Origin: Raffaelea ambrosiae | Lineage: Eukaryota > Ascomycota > Sordariomycetes > Ophiostomatales > Ophiostomataceae | Direction of reading: 5' to 3' | Assembly: GCA_002778195.1 (NCBI GenBank) | Contig: PCDI01000004.1 | Span: 938,733 to 1,002,732 of the forward strand | DNA length: 64,000 nucleotides | In this document: positions 40,744 through 52,081 of the stretch, piece by piece | Numbering within the stretch: the first letter of the stretch is position 1 | Layout of the letters: each line of letters opens with the position of its first letter | Notes under the pieces: generated by a model | Told to the model about the DNA's origin: nothing | What the model saw: only the letters and a program-made list of their open reading frames with translations | Databases searched by the model: none | Made by a program: the position numbers and the translations under genes

Positions 40744-42162
40744 ATGGCCAAGAAACCACGGCGCAAAGAACCGGTGACGCCGCAGAGAAGCGAGGCCGAA
40801 GAGCAGGATGCACTAGTTGTAAGTCCACGGAGAAGACACTTCATCGCCAAAGGGAGGCTGGAACTAACACGCTCTCTACAGAAGGAATTCAGCGCCCTCA
40901 TAGAGGAGTCGCTCATTGTCATGATCTTTCAAGAGCAAGGTATTCCGGAAGCACGACGCCAACTTTCTCAGATTGCACAAAATGTGCGCGAAGAAGAGGC
41001 GTCCGGATTTGACCCCAGCGGGCTGCCCGGTGTCTGGCCCGAGCCCGCCCAGAACGGCGGCTCCGAGACAGCAACATCGGCCACCAGAGACGACGCGCGC
41101 CAGTCGTCCTCGGCGGCCATATCATCGTCCGACTACGGCAGGAGCAGAAGTGCGTCCCAGAGCACGCCGCTCTCCGATGCCTTTGACGACTGGCGGCCGA
41201 TAGCCCACGAGCCGCCTTTTCTGGCTGCTGGAAGCGCCGGCGCGACAACCCCCGAAGGGACACTCAAAGAAGCGTTTCCCATGCTCAAGGAGCTCGACAT
41301 CAAGAGCGCGCTCAAAGAATCGGGCGGCGACGTAGACAGGGCGTCGGATATCCTGCTCAACTACATCCACCTCGAAGAGGCGGGGGAGCGCAAGAAGGGC
41401 ATCGAGGGGTTCTACTCGCCAGACGAGACGCCCAACCGACTGCTCAAAAGCGGCAAGAAAAGGTACAAGAAGAGCGCTGCGGCGGCAGCCGCATTAGCCT
41501 CTCTGGACGACAACGACAGCAGCAGTTCAACGAAAAAGGGCCGCACAGCCCTGGCCGTCGAGTACAAGCTCGCGCCGTTGAAGCTGGACGACGACGACGA
41601 CGACGACGACGAGGCTGGCGCTACTGGGAAGAAGGTGTCTGGGAATGTGGGTCCTGGGCTGGTATCGCCGTCGTCTCCTGGCCTCTCCCTGGCCGAACGG
41701 GCTGAAGCAGCTAAGCAGGTCCGCGAGGGCAGTCGTGCCACGTTTGCGGCGGCATCGGTCGCCTACCGCCGCGGCCGCTCCGACCCCTTATTCCGGCAGG
41801 TCGCCGCCGTCTACTCTGAGCGCGGCCGAGACCAGGCCTCCCTCGCACGCGCCGCCGAGAGCGCCGCCGCCGACGCGTTTGTCGACAAGCAGAGCACCGT
41901 CAGCCATGTGGATCTGCACTATGTGCCGGTGCACGACGGCGTGCGCAACGCGCTGGAGCGTGCACAGCGGTGGTGGGCCGGTCTGGGGGAGAACCGGGTC
42001 CGAAAAGCGCGGGAGGAGCCACTGCGGGTCGTGACGGGTATTGGGCGGAACAGCGAGCGAGGGTACTCTCGCATGTACGGCGAGGTGGGAGCGGCGCTGG
42101 AGCGGGAAGGGTGGAAGGTGCAGCCCGGACAGGGGTACTATCTTGTGACGGGGAAGAAGTAG
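40744..42162 (+). CDS. CUE/Smr-domain protein, Cue2-like
   Basis: Exons 40744-40818 and 40882-42162 (intron of 63 nt, GTAAGT..CTACAG with a CTAAC branch site) give 451 residues. Because the intron is a multiple of three without a stop, the unspliced frame is also open (472 residues). The protein has a helical N-terminus, a CUE-like ubiquitin-binding region (LKEAFPMLKELDIKSALKES.. SDILLNYIHLEE, about 150-190), acidic and Lys-rich linkers including eight Asp in a row, a DUF1771-like helical stretch (RGRSDPLFRQVAAVYSERGR) and a C-terminal Smr domain (368-451) with VDLH and TGIGRNS motifs. Yeast Cue2 is the Smr endonuclease that cuts mRNA at collided ribosomes in no-go decay; a similar role is inferred. 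Expected in cytosol on ribosomes. Confidence 0.85.
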   Translation: MAKKPRRKEPVTPQRSEAEEQDALVVSPRRRHFIAKGRLELTRSLQKEFSALIEESLIVMIFQEQGIPEARRQLSQIAQNVREEEASGFDPSGLPGVWPEPAQNGGSETATSATRDDARQSSSAAISSSDYGRSRSASQSTPLSDAFDDWRPIAHEPPFLAAGSAGATTPEGTLKEAFPMLKELDIKSALKESGGDVDRASDILLNYIHLEEAGERKKGIEGFYSPDETPNRLLKSGKKRYKKSAAAAAALASLDDNDSSSSTKKGRTALAVEYKLAPLKLDDDDDDDDEAGATGKKVSGNVGPGLVSPSSPGLSLAERAEAAKQVREGSRATFAAASVAYRRGRSDPLFRQVAAVYSERGRDQASLARAAESAAADAFVDKQSTVSHVDLHYVPVHDGVRNALERAQRWWAGLGENRVRKAREEPLRVVTGIGRNSERGYSRMYGEVGAALEREGWKVQPGQGYYLVTGKK

Positions 42163-44205
42163 GGACTTCTCTGGGTGGGAGTGTTGAGATCGTCTGCTCC
42201 TGGGCCGTGATCTGACGGCCCGGGAAGAGAGAGATGGTCTCTGCGGACCGTCCTTCGGGACTCTTCGCCGCATCCGAAGGGCAATTTCTGCAGCCCCCCC
42301 ACATGGCTGGTGACGAATGGCACCGGCTGCGCCTCCCGCTCTCTGCTCTTGGCCTCTGGGCATCTGGGCCGCCTCTGCTCATATCGGCCCCCGCCGGTCT
42401 TTCTTCCACTGGAGTCTTCTGATATTCTGGGCTTCTCGCGTCCTTAGGCGGCGCACACATGTATCTTCAGATTTTCATAGCGATGGCGTTCTTGGCTTCG
42501 GCGAGATTCACAAAGTGCACGCAAGGCGCATATCAATCATATCACTGCATATCACAGGATGCATGCGATGCAACGATGACGACGCCTCCCACCCATCCAT
42601 CCACACACTAGTGGTGGCATCAGCACTACCAGCGACCTATGCAAGCCCGCTCATGTTCTTTTTTTTAAGGTTAAGCCGCTGGCAGGACATTGGACACTGT
42701 CACGTGGAAACCGCGAAAGCCCAATAAAATCCAAGCTACTCGGTATGCCGCCCGCCGTGACTCACAATGCTGCAGATGGTGCGTGTTGCGGAATTGCTGG
42801 TGCATGGCGACCCAATCGGCCAACGTCATAGGCTTACCCGCCTGTGCCAGAAGTGCGTCGCCCTCTGATGCCTGGAGCCCCTGCCAGGCTGTCTGGTCAT
42901 CCTGGCGCAGCCCACCCAGCGCACCAGCAGACCACCCTGAAGACCCCCCCTTTCCTCCTTCCCCTTCAAACTTGACCCATCGTTCCTCCCCCCCCCCCTT
43001 CTTTCCCGACACGGTGCAGGCCGCGTTGCTTTGTAAGAGCCCCTATGCGTGCAGCTGTGATCCAGGGTGCCTGCCCATTCGCTACCAAGTGGGATGATTG
43101 CCGTCGCCGTTCGCGCAGAACACACCGCCCACGCCGCGTTGGGTCGCCCTTTCCCGCCTAGAAGAGGCAGGCTAGAAGTCCCCGCCTTTGTTCGTCGAAG
43201 CCTTTTAACTCCGAATAGCAGCTGCGACAACGCGAACCTCCAAGAAATCATCCAGTCGAAGAAAAAAAAAGGAACCCAAAAAAATCCCCCCTTCTCTCGC
43301 CATTCACCTTTTACTTTCTCTCTCTCCTCATCGTTCTTCTTCTCTTGCGCGACTCCATTCCAGGCAAGACGCGGTCCCGCTTCTCACACTGGTCCACAGC
43401 GCATGTCCGCATACGCTACCCTCCTGCACCTCGCACCCACCCTGCGCCCCCTCTTACTTAATCATTGATCCATTTTCCAACGTCGACTGTTCTCTTTTGC
43501 TGCGATCGCCCTCTCTGTCTCGCTCCCCTCACTCTCGCCCAGGCCTTGGACGAGGCAAATTGATTGTTGTTGAAAGCCTCTGGCAGAGCGAGCTCTTGCG
43601 CGCCGTTTCCTGCTCCTTCGTCAGGGTCTCCCCATCTCGCGAGGGCCCTTTTTTACGCATATCGCTGGTCTTATCTCCCGCAAGCAAGCAAGGAGTTATT
43701 AAAAGCGAGACAGAAAAACTTTTGCCACCGACTTTTTGCTCCCATTGCGTCTCACCACTCACTCCCGCCCGCCCATCGTGACGACCTCGCCGGTCTGCAG
43801 CTGCTCGGCACGGTCTAATCCTGCTTCCAGTCTAGCGAGAGCTTCGCCCTGAAAGACCGCCTGTCAGACCCCTACCACAAGGCTGCCTAGGCTCGCCACC
43901 ACAGGATTGGCCCCGTCTCAAACACCTTTGGTGCCGCGGGGACGCGCTTGGAACACAGCGCTTTCCCTTTTTTCTGAGGACAGCACCCGTCTGTCCAACC
44001 TGCAGCGAGCCTCGAGGCCGCACGGCGAGCTGAGATTCGGTGCAAGTATTTTGGGACTTGTTGCTGCGCAAACGTCGTCGAGTTAGCACGAACGCCTGCA
44101 CCGCATTTAGCGGAGGTAGAGGCCACTATCTCCCTTCTATCGCTCTTTCATATCTCGCTTTTTTTCGCTACTTTTTCAACCCACGACATCGTCGATTGAG
44201 TAACT
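42163..44205. promoter_or_regulatory. Long upstream region and probable leader of the Zn2Cys6 gene
   Basis: 2.04 kb without a supported gene. From about 43260 to 43560 and again at 44120-44180 the plus strand is CT-rich, as in long fungal 5' leaders. Small upstream ATGs with short frames occur (for example 44040-44255), so translation of the regulator may be controlled by upstream frames; this is inference. Confidence 0.35.
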
Positions 44206-47204
44206 ATGGCGCCAACGCCAGGATCGACTTCTTCATCGAGCGCTCGCTCTCCTGAGGAGCAGTTCCGGGTTGTGCGGAAAAGAAACCGGGTGCCCCTGAG
44301 CTGCTACCCGTGTCGAACAAAAAAGTAAGTTGGGCTTCTTGCGCAGTACTGCGGTATGCTTCGTATTGTCGTTGTTGTATTTTCTGACATGGCGGTGCTA
44401 ACCAGGCTTCCTACAGGCTGAAATGTGACAGAGGACACCCATGCAGTAATTGTGTCAAGCGGGACGGCGCCAACACGACATCGTGTTCGTATGCCGCGCC
44501 CGTCAACCGCAAAAAAAGCCAGAGTGCTGCCAATGCCAGCCCTGACGACATGCAGAATCGCATCGACCGTCTCGAGGGGCTGGTGCTGTCGTTGATGCAC
44601 AATGGCGGAAACGCCGATGCAGCGACAGCGGCTTCGGCTGCAGGAGCGGTTGGTGGCAACAAAACAAATAGCATGGTCCCGCCAGTCGCAGCCAGAGACA
44701 ATGATGCGGCCGCTCAAGGCGAGATTGACGACGAGAGCGACGTTGACGATGGCCTAGCCACGTCTCTGGGAGTGCTCAAGGTCGACACCGACCGCGGCAA
44801 GTCCATGTACATTGGCCAGGAGCACTGGCACACCATCCTGTCCGACATTTCCGAAGTAAAAAACTACTTCGTTATGCACAAGAAGGATCTGGAGAGCAGC
44901 TATGAAAAAGTCCTCCAGAGCAAGCCCGCCACCGCCCGCGAGGCTCCAACCTTCCTCCTGGGGGCTCCCCCAACCACCGAAGGCGACCTGCGCGCCGAGC
45001 TGCCACCAAAGTCGACGGTATTGACACTGTGCGGCCGCTATTTCAACTCCATGGACAATGCCGTCAACATTATCCATGCGCCCACTTTCAACGCCCAACT
45101 GCGAAGTCACTGGCAGGACCCCTCCAAGACTCCCATCATGTGGCTGGGCCTGCTGTACTCCGTCCTGTGCCTGGCCATGCTCAGCTACCATAAGGTCGGC
45201 GACGAGCCGCCAGAATGGAAAGGCCGCGCCATGGAGATGGCGTCGCTCTTCCGCATACGGACAGTCCAGTGTCTGGTCACGGCCGACTACACGAAACCGG
45301 TGGAATATACGGTTGAGACCATGATCCTCTACGTGTTCGGCGAGTACTCCACCCGCTGGGACGCCGACCTGGGTCTGTGGTTGATCGGCTCTCTCATTAC
45401 CCGTGTGGCTTTCCGCATGGGTTACCATCGAGATGCAAAATGGTTCCCATCCATTACGCCATTTCAAGCTGTAAGTAGGAGCAAGAGACTGCTGGCTATG
45501 CACTCTTTAACTTCGAAACTTGTCATTGACTAAGTTTTCTTTTAGGAAATGCGGAGAAGAACCTGGGCTCTGGTGCGCATGTGCGATGTCATGTTTTCCC
45601 ACCAGGTGTCATTGCCGAATATGATCTATGATCACGACTGTGACACTCAACTGCCTCTAAACATTTTTGACGAGGAGTTTGGTCCTGCGACAAAGACACT
45701 GCCTCCACCACGCCCGAACTCTGAGCCAACGCCGATCAGCTATATGATTGCGAAAGTACGATTGTGCCTAGAGCTGGGCAATATCTTGCAGGCCACGACA
45801 CGTGTTGGCAAGCCCGTATCCTACGACGAGATTCTCCGACTGGACAGCCGGCTGCGGGCGGTCAAGGCTGAACTCCCGCTGCATTTAAAGCTGCAACCAC
45901 TCGAGGGTTCGCATGATCCGCTTACGCTAATCATTGCCCGGTTCAACATTGATATTCTGTACCAGAAGATCATGTGCCTGCTTCACCGAAAATACTTATC
46001 GCGGGCGCGCCAGAACCCCCGGTACGCGCATTCCCGACGGAGTGCCATTGAGGCGTCGGTTGAAACACTGCACCACCTCCAGACACTCAACAAGGAATCG
46101 CAGCCGAACGGCCGCTTGCGGTCGATCAAGTGGTATGTTTCGTCTATTGCGACCAAGGATTTCCTGCTGCCAGCCATGCTGGTAGCACTCGAAGTGCGGT
46201 TCGACAACGTTGCGGAGCACAACCGCGACCCACAAGATGCCAACTTCTGGACGACCGAACAGCGTGAAGAGATGATTGCGGTCTTGAGATTGACCAAAGA
46301 AATTTGGCGGCCTTTGGCCGACGGGTCGATGGAGGCGTACAAGGCGTACAATATTCTACGCATTGTTCTGGAAAAGATCCAGGCTTCACAGGCTGACAAT
46401 CTGGCTACCGGGGCGCCGGGCTTGTCTGCTATGACTGCCGGGTCGGCCTCTATGCTGGGTCTGTCGACGGCATGTGGTACTGCATCCAGCACTACCAACT
46501 CTTCATCAGTTGCCAAGGACACTCCATCAGACGTCTCGCAGAACACCCCCAGTGATTCACAGCAGAACTCTATGCAGTTGCAGCCGAGCGACAGCGGCAT
46601 CTTGGCGCCCATGGGTATGATATCCAGTGCAGCAACTGGGGGCCCGTCGACAACAACAGCATCGCCAGGTCTCAATACTGGCGTCACACCCAACTTGGCG
46701 GCAGGCGGCCTCTTTAATGCGGCAACCCTGTCCAGCCCGGGCATGCCATCCTTTTCCAACCTCGAAGCGACACTGACAGGCGGCGGACTGACCAGTGCTA
46801 CTGACGTTTCACCGCCGGATCTGAACGATTTCCAAGGCGATTTTCTCAGCTCAATGGCTGGCTTCACTATGATCAACGACGTGAGCCGCACCAACAACTT
46901 TATGGATGAAAGCATGGATTTCACGACTAACTTTGACTGGGTGAGTATTTTTTTTTTTCACACATTTCTCCATCTATTGATTTTTTTTATTTTTTTTTTT
47001 TGGTTTCTTCTCCTGGAATACTGTACCCTAACAATGATTCAGGATACTCTGCAAAACTATGCCCAGACTGGGCCTTTTGGGTCGGACCAACCCGCATATC
47101 AGTTCTTCCCCAATGATCCTCTGCCGAACGCGCCTCCGGATAATACCAGCAACGCCTTTGCCTATGGTAGCCAGGAGATGGACCTGCCACCAAACAGCCG
47201 CTGA
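44206..47204 (+). CDS. Zn2Cys6 fungal transcription factor
   Basis: Exons 44206-44324, 44417-45470, 45546-46940 and 47043-47204; all introns are GT..AG and in phase, giving 909 residues. The DNA-binding cluster is split by intron 1 and is complete: Cys33, 36, 43, 49, 52 and 63 (LSCYPCRTKK, then LKCDRGHPCSNC). A short coiled coil follows (MQNRIDRLEGLVLSLM). The Fungal_trans domain (about 170-480) carries GLLYSVLCLAMLSYHKVGDE, the AEYTxE-like TKPVEYTVETMILYVFGEYS, and MGYHRDAKWFPSITPF joined to EMRRRTWALVRMCDVMFSHQ. The C-terminus is Ser/Thr/Gln-rich with probable activation segments. The target genes are unknown. The unspliced last intron would extend the frame with a poly-Phe stretch, which is an artefact. 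Confidence 0.92.
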
Positions 47205-50200
47205 GGCATTGTGATAGAGGCGCTGACCTAAGGGGGGATGATTCGGAACGATGACGGAAAAACAGAAATGGCGAAAGTCTTTGCATTGAATACAGGGGTC
47301 AAGGACGGTTACTGCTCTTTCACCACCCAGGAGTATTACAGGTGCAATGCAATCCCTGCGGCGGGTATTCATAAAAACGGGGGAAAGGTACATTTATTTC
47401 CATATTCTGTGTCTTGGCAAGAGAAGAAAGGCAACGGAAACAAAGACAGTGACGGTGGATTTATGCGAGCATTGTACTGTATGGGCTACAACGGAAGGCG
47501 ATTTCGGCTGGATTTGTTCACTTGTGTTCTCGAGCAGTATATGCAGTGTGCAAAAAGGAGTGATTGCATTTTGGGTTACGTGTTCCAACATTTTGGTCTG
47601 CCTCTTGTTCTTTTTATTTTAACCTCTCAAACAAATATGAATACCCTTCTCATCTCAGCCTTTTCAGCTTCCGAATTTTCTTTTTTTCTGGGTCGTGCTG
47701 GTTCATCCCGGCGTTGATTTCGGGGCCTGCTCTCTTTCGGTGTTCTTATGAAATAACAACTTGCGCCGCGGCGAAACTGAGAAGAAAGGCTTACTGCCCG
47801 CTTTGCGCCAAGACTGCTTGTGTTTGGTTTCCGTCCCTTTTTCTGTTTGTTTTTTGTTTGCCTCGTGTATTCTTGATGGGCCGGCTTCCATCATTTCCAC
47901 GGCTCGGCACATGGGTGTGTATGGGAGGGGGTGTGATTGTGCGTATTGTGTCTTCACGAGCTGTTCTGTCGGGTTCATAGTATTGCGCGGGTGCTTTGTG
48001 TCTAGGTCTCTTGCCTCCCCTGTCTCTCTTGGCTCTCTTGGCTTCTTTGCGCCTTGAGACTTTCACTTGCGGCTCATTATCCGTCGGTCAGATTCCAGCT
48101 TTGTTCCGTGCTTCTCATGTCTTCTCCAGGCCGGAAAAGGAAGGCACGGCCCACCCAGATTCCTGCCTCTTTCTGTCCGGCGACGAAAGCCAAGACAGGT
48201 AGGTAGGTGCAGGTTAATTAGGACAGGTTGTTCTTTCCTCCGCTCTCTCGCAGCGTCCAGAACTTTTCTTCGTCAAGATCGCAATGTCGTCACAGTCCCT
48301 TTCTTCCAATTCCCATCACACACACACATCTTGGTCTCGTTTCCAATCGTCTTCCTCCTCCCTTCATTGATGATGATCCCATGCAGTGCAGATCCCGCTC
48401 ACGCATCTCCCGCCCCCCCCCAAAAGTAGCTTTGCAACCTTGTTTCTTGTGTTCGGCCCTGTGAGCAATACTCTGCTTCTTCTCTGAGTGGCACTTCGTT
48501 GTTAGTTCGCCTTTCCGTCCCTTTTTTTTTTTTTTTTGCTTTGTCTCCTTCCATCTTCCACCTTGACTGGCCATCTGCTGCTCCCAATGGCAACAATCTT
48601 CTCTTCCCTTGTTTCGAGAATGTGGCCCTGTTCTTGTGGGACGCATAAACTCACCTCATTTGCAACCCGTTTTTTGCCTGGCTAAAGCCAAAAGCCAAAA
48701 AAAGAAACAAGCCAAAGCAAGCATAAAACAAGCGATAATAGCACCGGTACTATGGTTCTGTGCTATTCATGATTTCCGTTCCATCACCGGCCTCTTCCTG
48801 TCTTTCCTGCTTTCTCCGGCACGTCCCTGTCAATGTGTGCCGTTCACGTGGTGGAGATGCAAGGCAGCCCCCCGTTTTCAGGGCCAGCAACTCACCACCT
48901 AACATGGGCCTCTGGATCTGGAAGTTCATCCTCTCTCACACACATACACACACATATATGCACACGACATCGTGTTATCTTTGGGCTATTCTTGTTTCTG
49001 TGCATGGTTCCACACTCTTACCGCAGCGCAATATTGCTGTCCTGTTGCTGGCCTATCACAACACACACAGGCACACAAGATCAAACCACCCTTGTTTAAT
49101 CAGTCTTGGGCGGCAGAATGTGAGCTGCCGGTACGCTCATTTGCTTTCTCAAGTCTGTAGATGAGTAACGGATACTTTACAGTCGCCTGTTACTCTTCTT
49201 TATCTGTGTTCTGGGCTATAGTCCAACAGCAGGAGGCGGCTAGACAGAGACGGAAGGACAAGGCTAATGGTGATAGCCCGTCTTGGCCACACCGTTCTCG
49301 CTTATCGCCTGGGCTTTCCCCTGCACACAGCCTCTTCTGCCAAAATCAGCCATACCATGACCTCGGTACCGGGGGAGAGCTGTCGTCGCAAGGCTTGAGG
49401 CGTGCATTCGCTTGGGTGGTGGCCGCATATGTGCGGCCTCTCTTTGGTGACTCTCTGGTGACTCTTCGGTGACGCTCTAGTGTCTCTCCTAAATTGGCAA
49501 TGAGGCTGTCTTGCAGAGATGTTCTCCATGTCTGTTGTTTCTCTAATCAAACAACACCGACCGTCTTGGTTCTTCATGGGACTCTTCTTGGACATTCCCT
49601 TTGCCACCTGTCGGACTCTGTTACACTCCTTCGATTTCTCCATTAGATCCCGCCCATAGCCAACCTAGCCTCATCGTGGCCCCTTCGGAATATGCGGCAC
49701 CGGCATCCTTTAGCCATTAGTCGCTGTTTGCCCACCTCCTCATCAGGGCAATATATTGATTATTGGACCCTAGATACCCACATCTGTTGATCCGGCTTGG
49801 GCAATTTTACATGGTGCTCTCATTTCCCTCGCGGAGCGTCTCTGCCCAGGGCGCCCGTCCCTTTTCGCTCTTGTCTCTGTCCCCTAAATTGGCGTCATGT
49901 CCTCCGCGAGAGAGGGGATGCAAGTGAGCCAGGATACTTAACCCGAGGACGGGGGCACTTTCAGCAGCCCTGATCTTGCCGACACCACGTCCGCCGGCCG
50001 ACTTTCGTTTGTTTCCCCAGGTTGCCAGCTTCACCGTTTTCTTTCCTCTTCTTTTCTTTCCTTCATTTGACCTCATTTCTTTGGACTCCGTCTTTTCTGT
50101 TAGCAGCGGCAGCCTTTGTTCGGTTCTTACTTATTTTTGAACAAGCCAGCGACTTGCTTGTGCCTAAACATCAGCCACGGTTTGACCTCGATTAAGCACG

Positions 50201-50321
50201 AAGGACATCCATAATTCACCAGCTGGGACCAAAAAAGAAGCCTCTGAGAGACAAGGAAGACTTTAGCTACTAGGACCGGACAACAAGAACACCACCTGTG
50301 CTCGGTCAAGCTTTGTTCACG
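47205..50321. other. Intergenic, no gene seen
   Basis: 3.1 kb between the transcription factor and the CBM18 gene. Contains poly-T 48519-48537, CA-rich sequence at about 48930-48965, and many short frames without family resemblance. The right end should hold the CBM18 promoter. Confidence 0.4.
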
Positions 50322-51416
50322 ATGAGGTGGGCAAGCGCCAGTCTCGGGGCCGTCCTGGCTCTGTCAGGATACGCCCAGGCCAGCCAGGCGTCCAACATGG
50401 CCGCCGGCTCTCTCATTGGCGCTCTGTTCCAGCGCAACCAGGACGTTCAGAACGAGACAGCCGCAGCTGTGCTGGAAGGCCGCCAGTCTGCAGGCCGTTG
50501 CGGCGCAGACCAAGGGAATGCCAAGTGCCCGTCGGATCAGTGCTGCTCGCAATGGGGATACTGCGGTGTTGGTGCCGAGTTCTGCAACCCGATCGCCCTT
50601 TGCCAGTCTGCATTCGGCTCTTGCTTGGGCTCCAGCCCGACGCCAGTACCCACGTCGTCGTCGTCGTCGTCGTCATCGGCTGCCGCTCCCCCAACTACCA
50701 CGACAACGCCGCCTGTCGTCACCTCGTCCTCGACAACCACTTCGACCACGGCTCGGCCTACCACCAGCTCCTCCAGCACCACGCCGCCCGCTACCGCCAC
50801 CTCGTCCTCGTCTGCCGCGGCTCCCCCGACGTCCACCCCCGTGCAGCCTGGTCCTGGTGGCGCACTTGTGCCCAGCGTCAACGGCATGTGCGGCAACAGC
50901 ACGACCTGTGCTGGCTCCACCCATGGTTCGTGCTGCAGCGAGTTCTTCTGGTGCGGCGACGGAGCTGCCTTCTGCGGCACCGGCTGTCAACCCAAGTTCG
51001 GCATGTGTTTTGGCGTCGTGGCTCCACCTGCACCTCCGCCGGTGAGAAGCAGCAGCAGTGCCGCAGCTGTCCCCCCAGCTTCTTCGGCTACCTCTGCACG
51101 GCCGTCGACCACCAGCTCTGCGGCTGCTTCTCCTTCAGCCACCTCTTCGGCTTCGGCTTCTGCGTCTGCATCCGCCACAGCGTCCTCGGCCAGCTCAGCA
51201 GCCGCTCCGTCAGCGTCTACCCTTCCTGCTGGTGTCAGCGTCACGACCGATGGTTCTTGCGGCGGTGGCAGGACATGCACCGGCTCAACCTTTGGAAAGT
51301 GCTGCTCGCAGTTTGGCTTCTGCGGCGATGGCGACCAGTTCTGCTCGTACATGACGGCCTGCCAGTCCCAATGGGGCACTTGCGACCCGGCTCCGGCGGG
51401 TGCCTCTGTTAGTTGA
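50322..51416 (+). CDS. Secreted protein with three CBM18 chitin-binding modules
   Basis: Single exon, 364 residues; ATG 50322 begins a signal peptide (MRWASASLGAVLALSGYAQA). Three Cys-rich hevein-like modules (CBM18) lie at about 60-101, 190-229 and 313-354. Each has the CCSxxGxCG-type core: CCSQWGYCGVGAEFC, CCSEFFWCGDGAAFC and CCSQFGFCGDGDQFC. The aromatic and Ser positions that bind N-acetylglucosamine are kept in modules 1 and 3; module 2 has Phe-Trp variants and a shorter end. Linkers of Ser/Thr/Ala/Pro (about 105-180 and 235-305) should be O-glycosylated. No catalytic domain is present, so it is a lectin-like cell-wall or extracellular protein. Such proteins can coat hyphal chitin or bind chitin fragments; which applies here is unknown. 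Confidence 0.9.
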   Translation: MRWASASLGAVLALSGYAQASQASNMAAGSLIGALFQRNQDVQNETAAAVLEGRQSAGRCGADQGNAKCPSDQCCSQWGYCGVGAEFCNPIALCQSAFGSCLGSSPTPVPTSSSSSSSSAAAPPTTTTTPPVVTSSSTTTSTTARPTTSSSSTTPPATATSSSSAAAPPTSTPVQPGPGGALVPSVNGMCGNSTTCAGSTHGSCCSEFFWCGDGAAFCGTGCQPKFGMCFGVVAPPAPPPVRSSSSAAAVPPASSATSARPSTTSSAAASPSATSSASASASASATASSASSAAAPSASTLPAGVSVTTDGSCGGGRTCTGSTFGKCCSQFGFCGDGDQFCSYMTACQSQWGTCDPAPAGASVS

Positions 51417-52081
51417 ACAAGCAAGGCTTGGCGGGTTTGTTTATTTTAGCAGGAGAATTGGAAATAGAATCACAAACAGGAATGAATGCGCGAGAGCTGG
51501 GAGACAAAGACGAAAAGTGGTTGCGGAGGATATTGTGTGCCTATTCAAGGGGGACTCAAGAGAGGAGACCCGGGTCTCCAGTATGGAATTTGTTTTCTGT
51601 GCTTTATTTGTCGCTTGTAAGAAGGCAATCCAGCAGACGTGTATCTCACGACAGGAGTAGAACAGGACACGGCTCAATTAATACCAATGTTAGATTTGCC
51701 AGTGGTTTTTTGAGATTCTTTTTTTCATTTTGCCCTCGTCTGGACCAAGACGTATATTTCTTGACGTATGCTTGGTTTTGATGTCCCTGATGCGATAAAA
51801 TAATGCTAGATAAGTGAAATCGAGGCCACAAAAAAGGACTGTCTAAGCCCTATTGCACAGAAATATGACCGAGATGATGGAAGAATAGATGAATCATAAA
51901 TGTGTAAGACATGGGAAAGAAGTGAAAAGAATGGAAAGAATGGAAAACGATCATCAATGACCGTGGGGAAAATAAAAAGGAAGAGAAAAAAAAGAGAAGA
52001 TGTCTCCCCAAACACTCCCATAAAAAACGGAAATTGTTTGGTATTGTTTCGTTTGTCCCCCCCNCCCCCCCCCCTTCTCAA
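51417..52081. other. Convergent spacer, no gene seen
   Basis: Between two convergent genes. AT-rich around 51700-51960. The right end holds the C run with an undetermined base. Confidence 0.4.
52057..52074 (-). repeat. Poly-C run with undetermined base at 52064
   Basis: Eighteen positions, all C except an N at 52064. It lies 8-25 nt beyond the stop codon of the minus-strand gene, so it reads as poly-G in that gene's direction. The N indicates homopolymer uncertainty in the assembly. Confidence 0.9.

Noticed and set aside
44040..44255. Small plus-strand gene ahead of the Zn2Cys6 regulator
   Set aside because: It overlaps the true start in another frame and has no family resemblance; treated as a possible upstream frame only.
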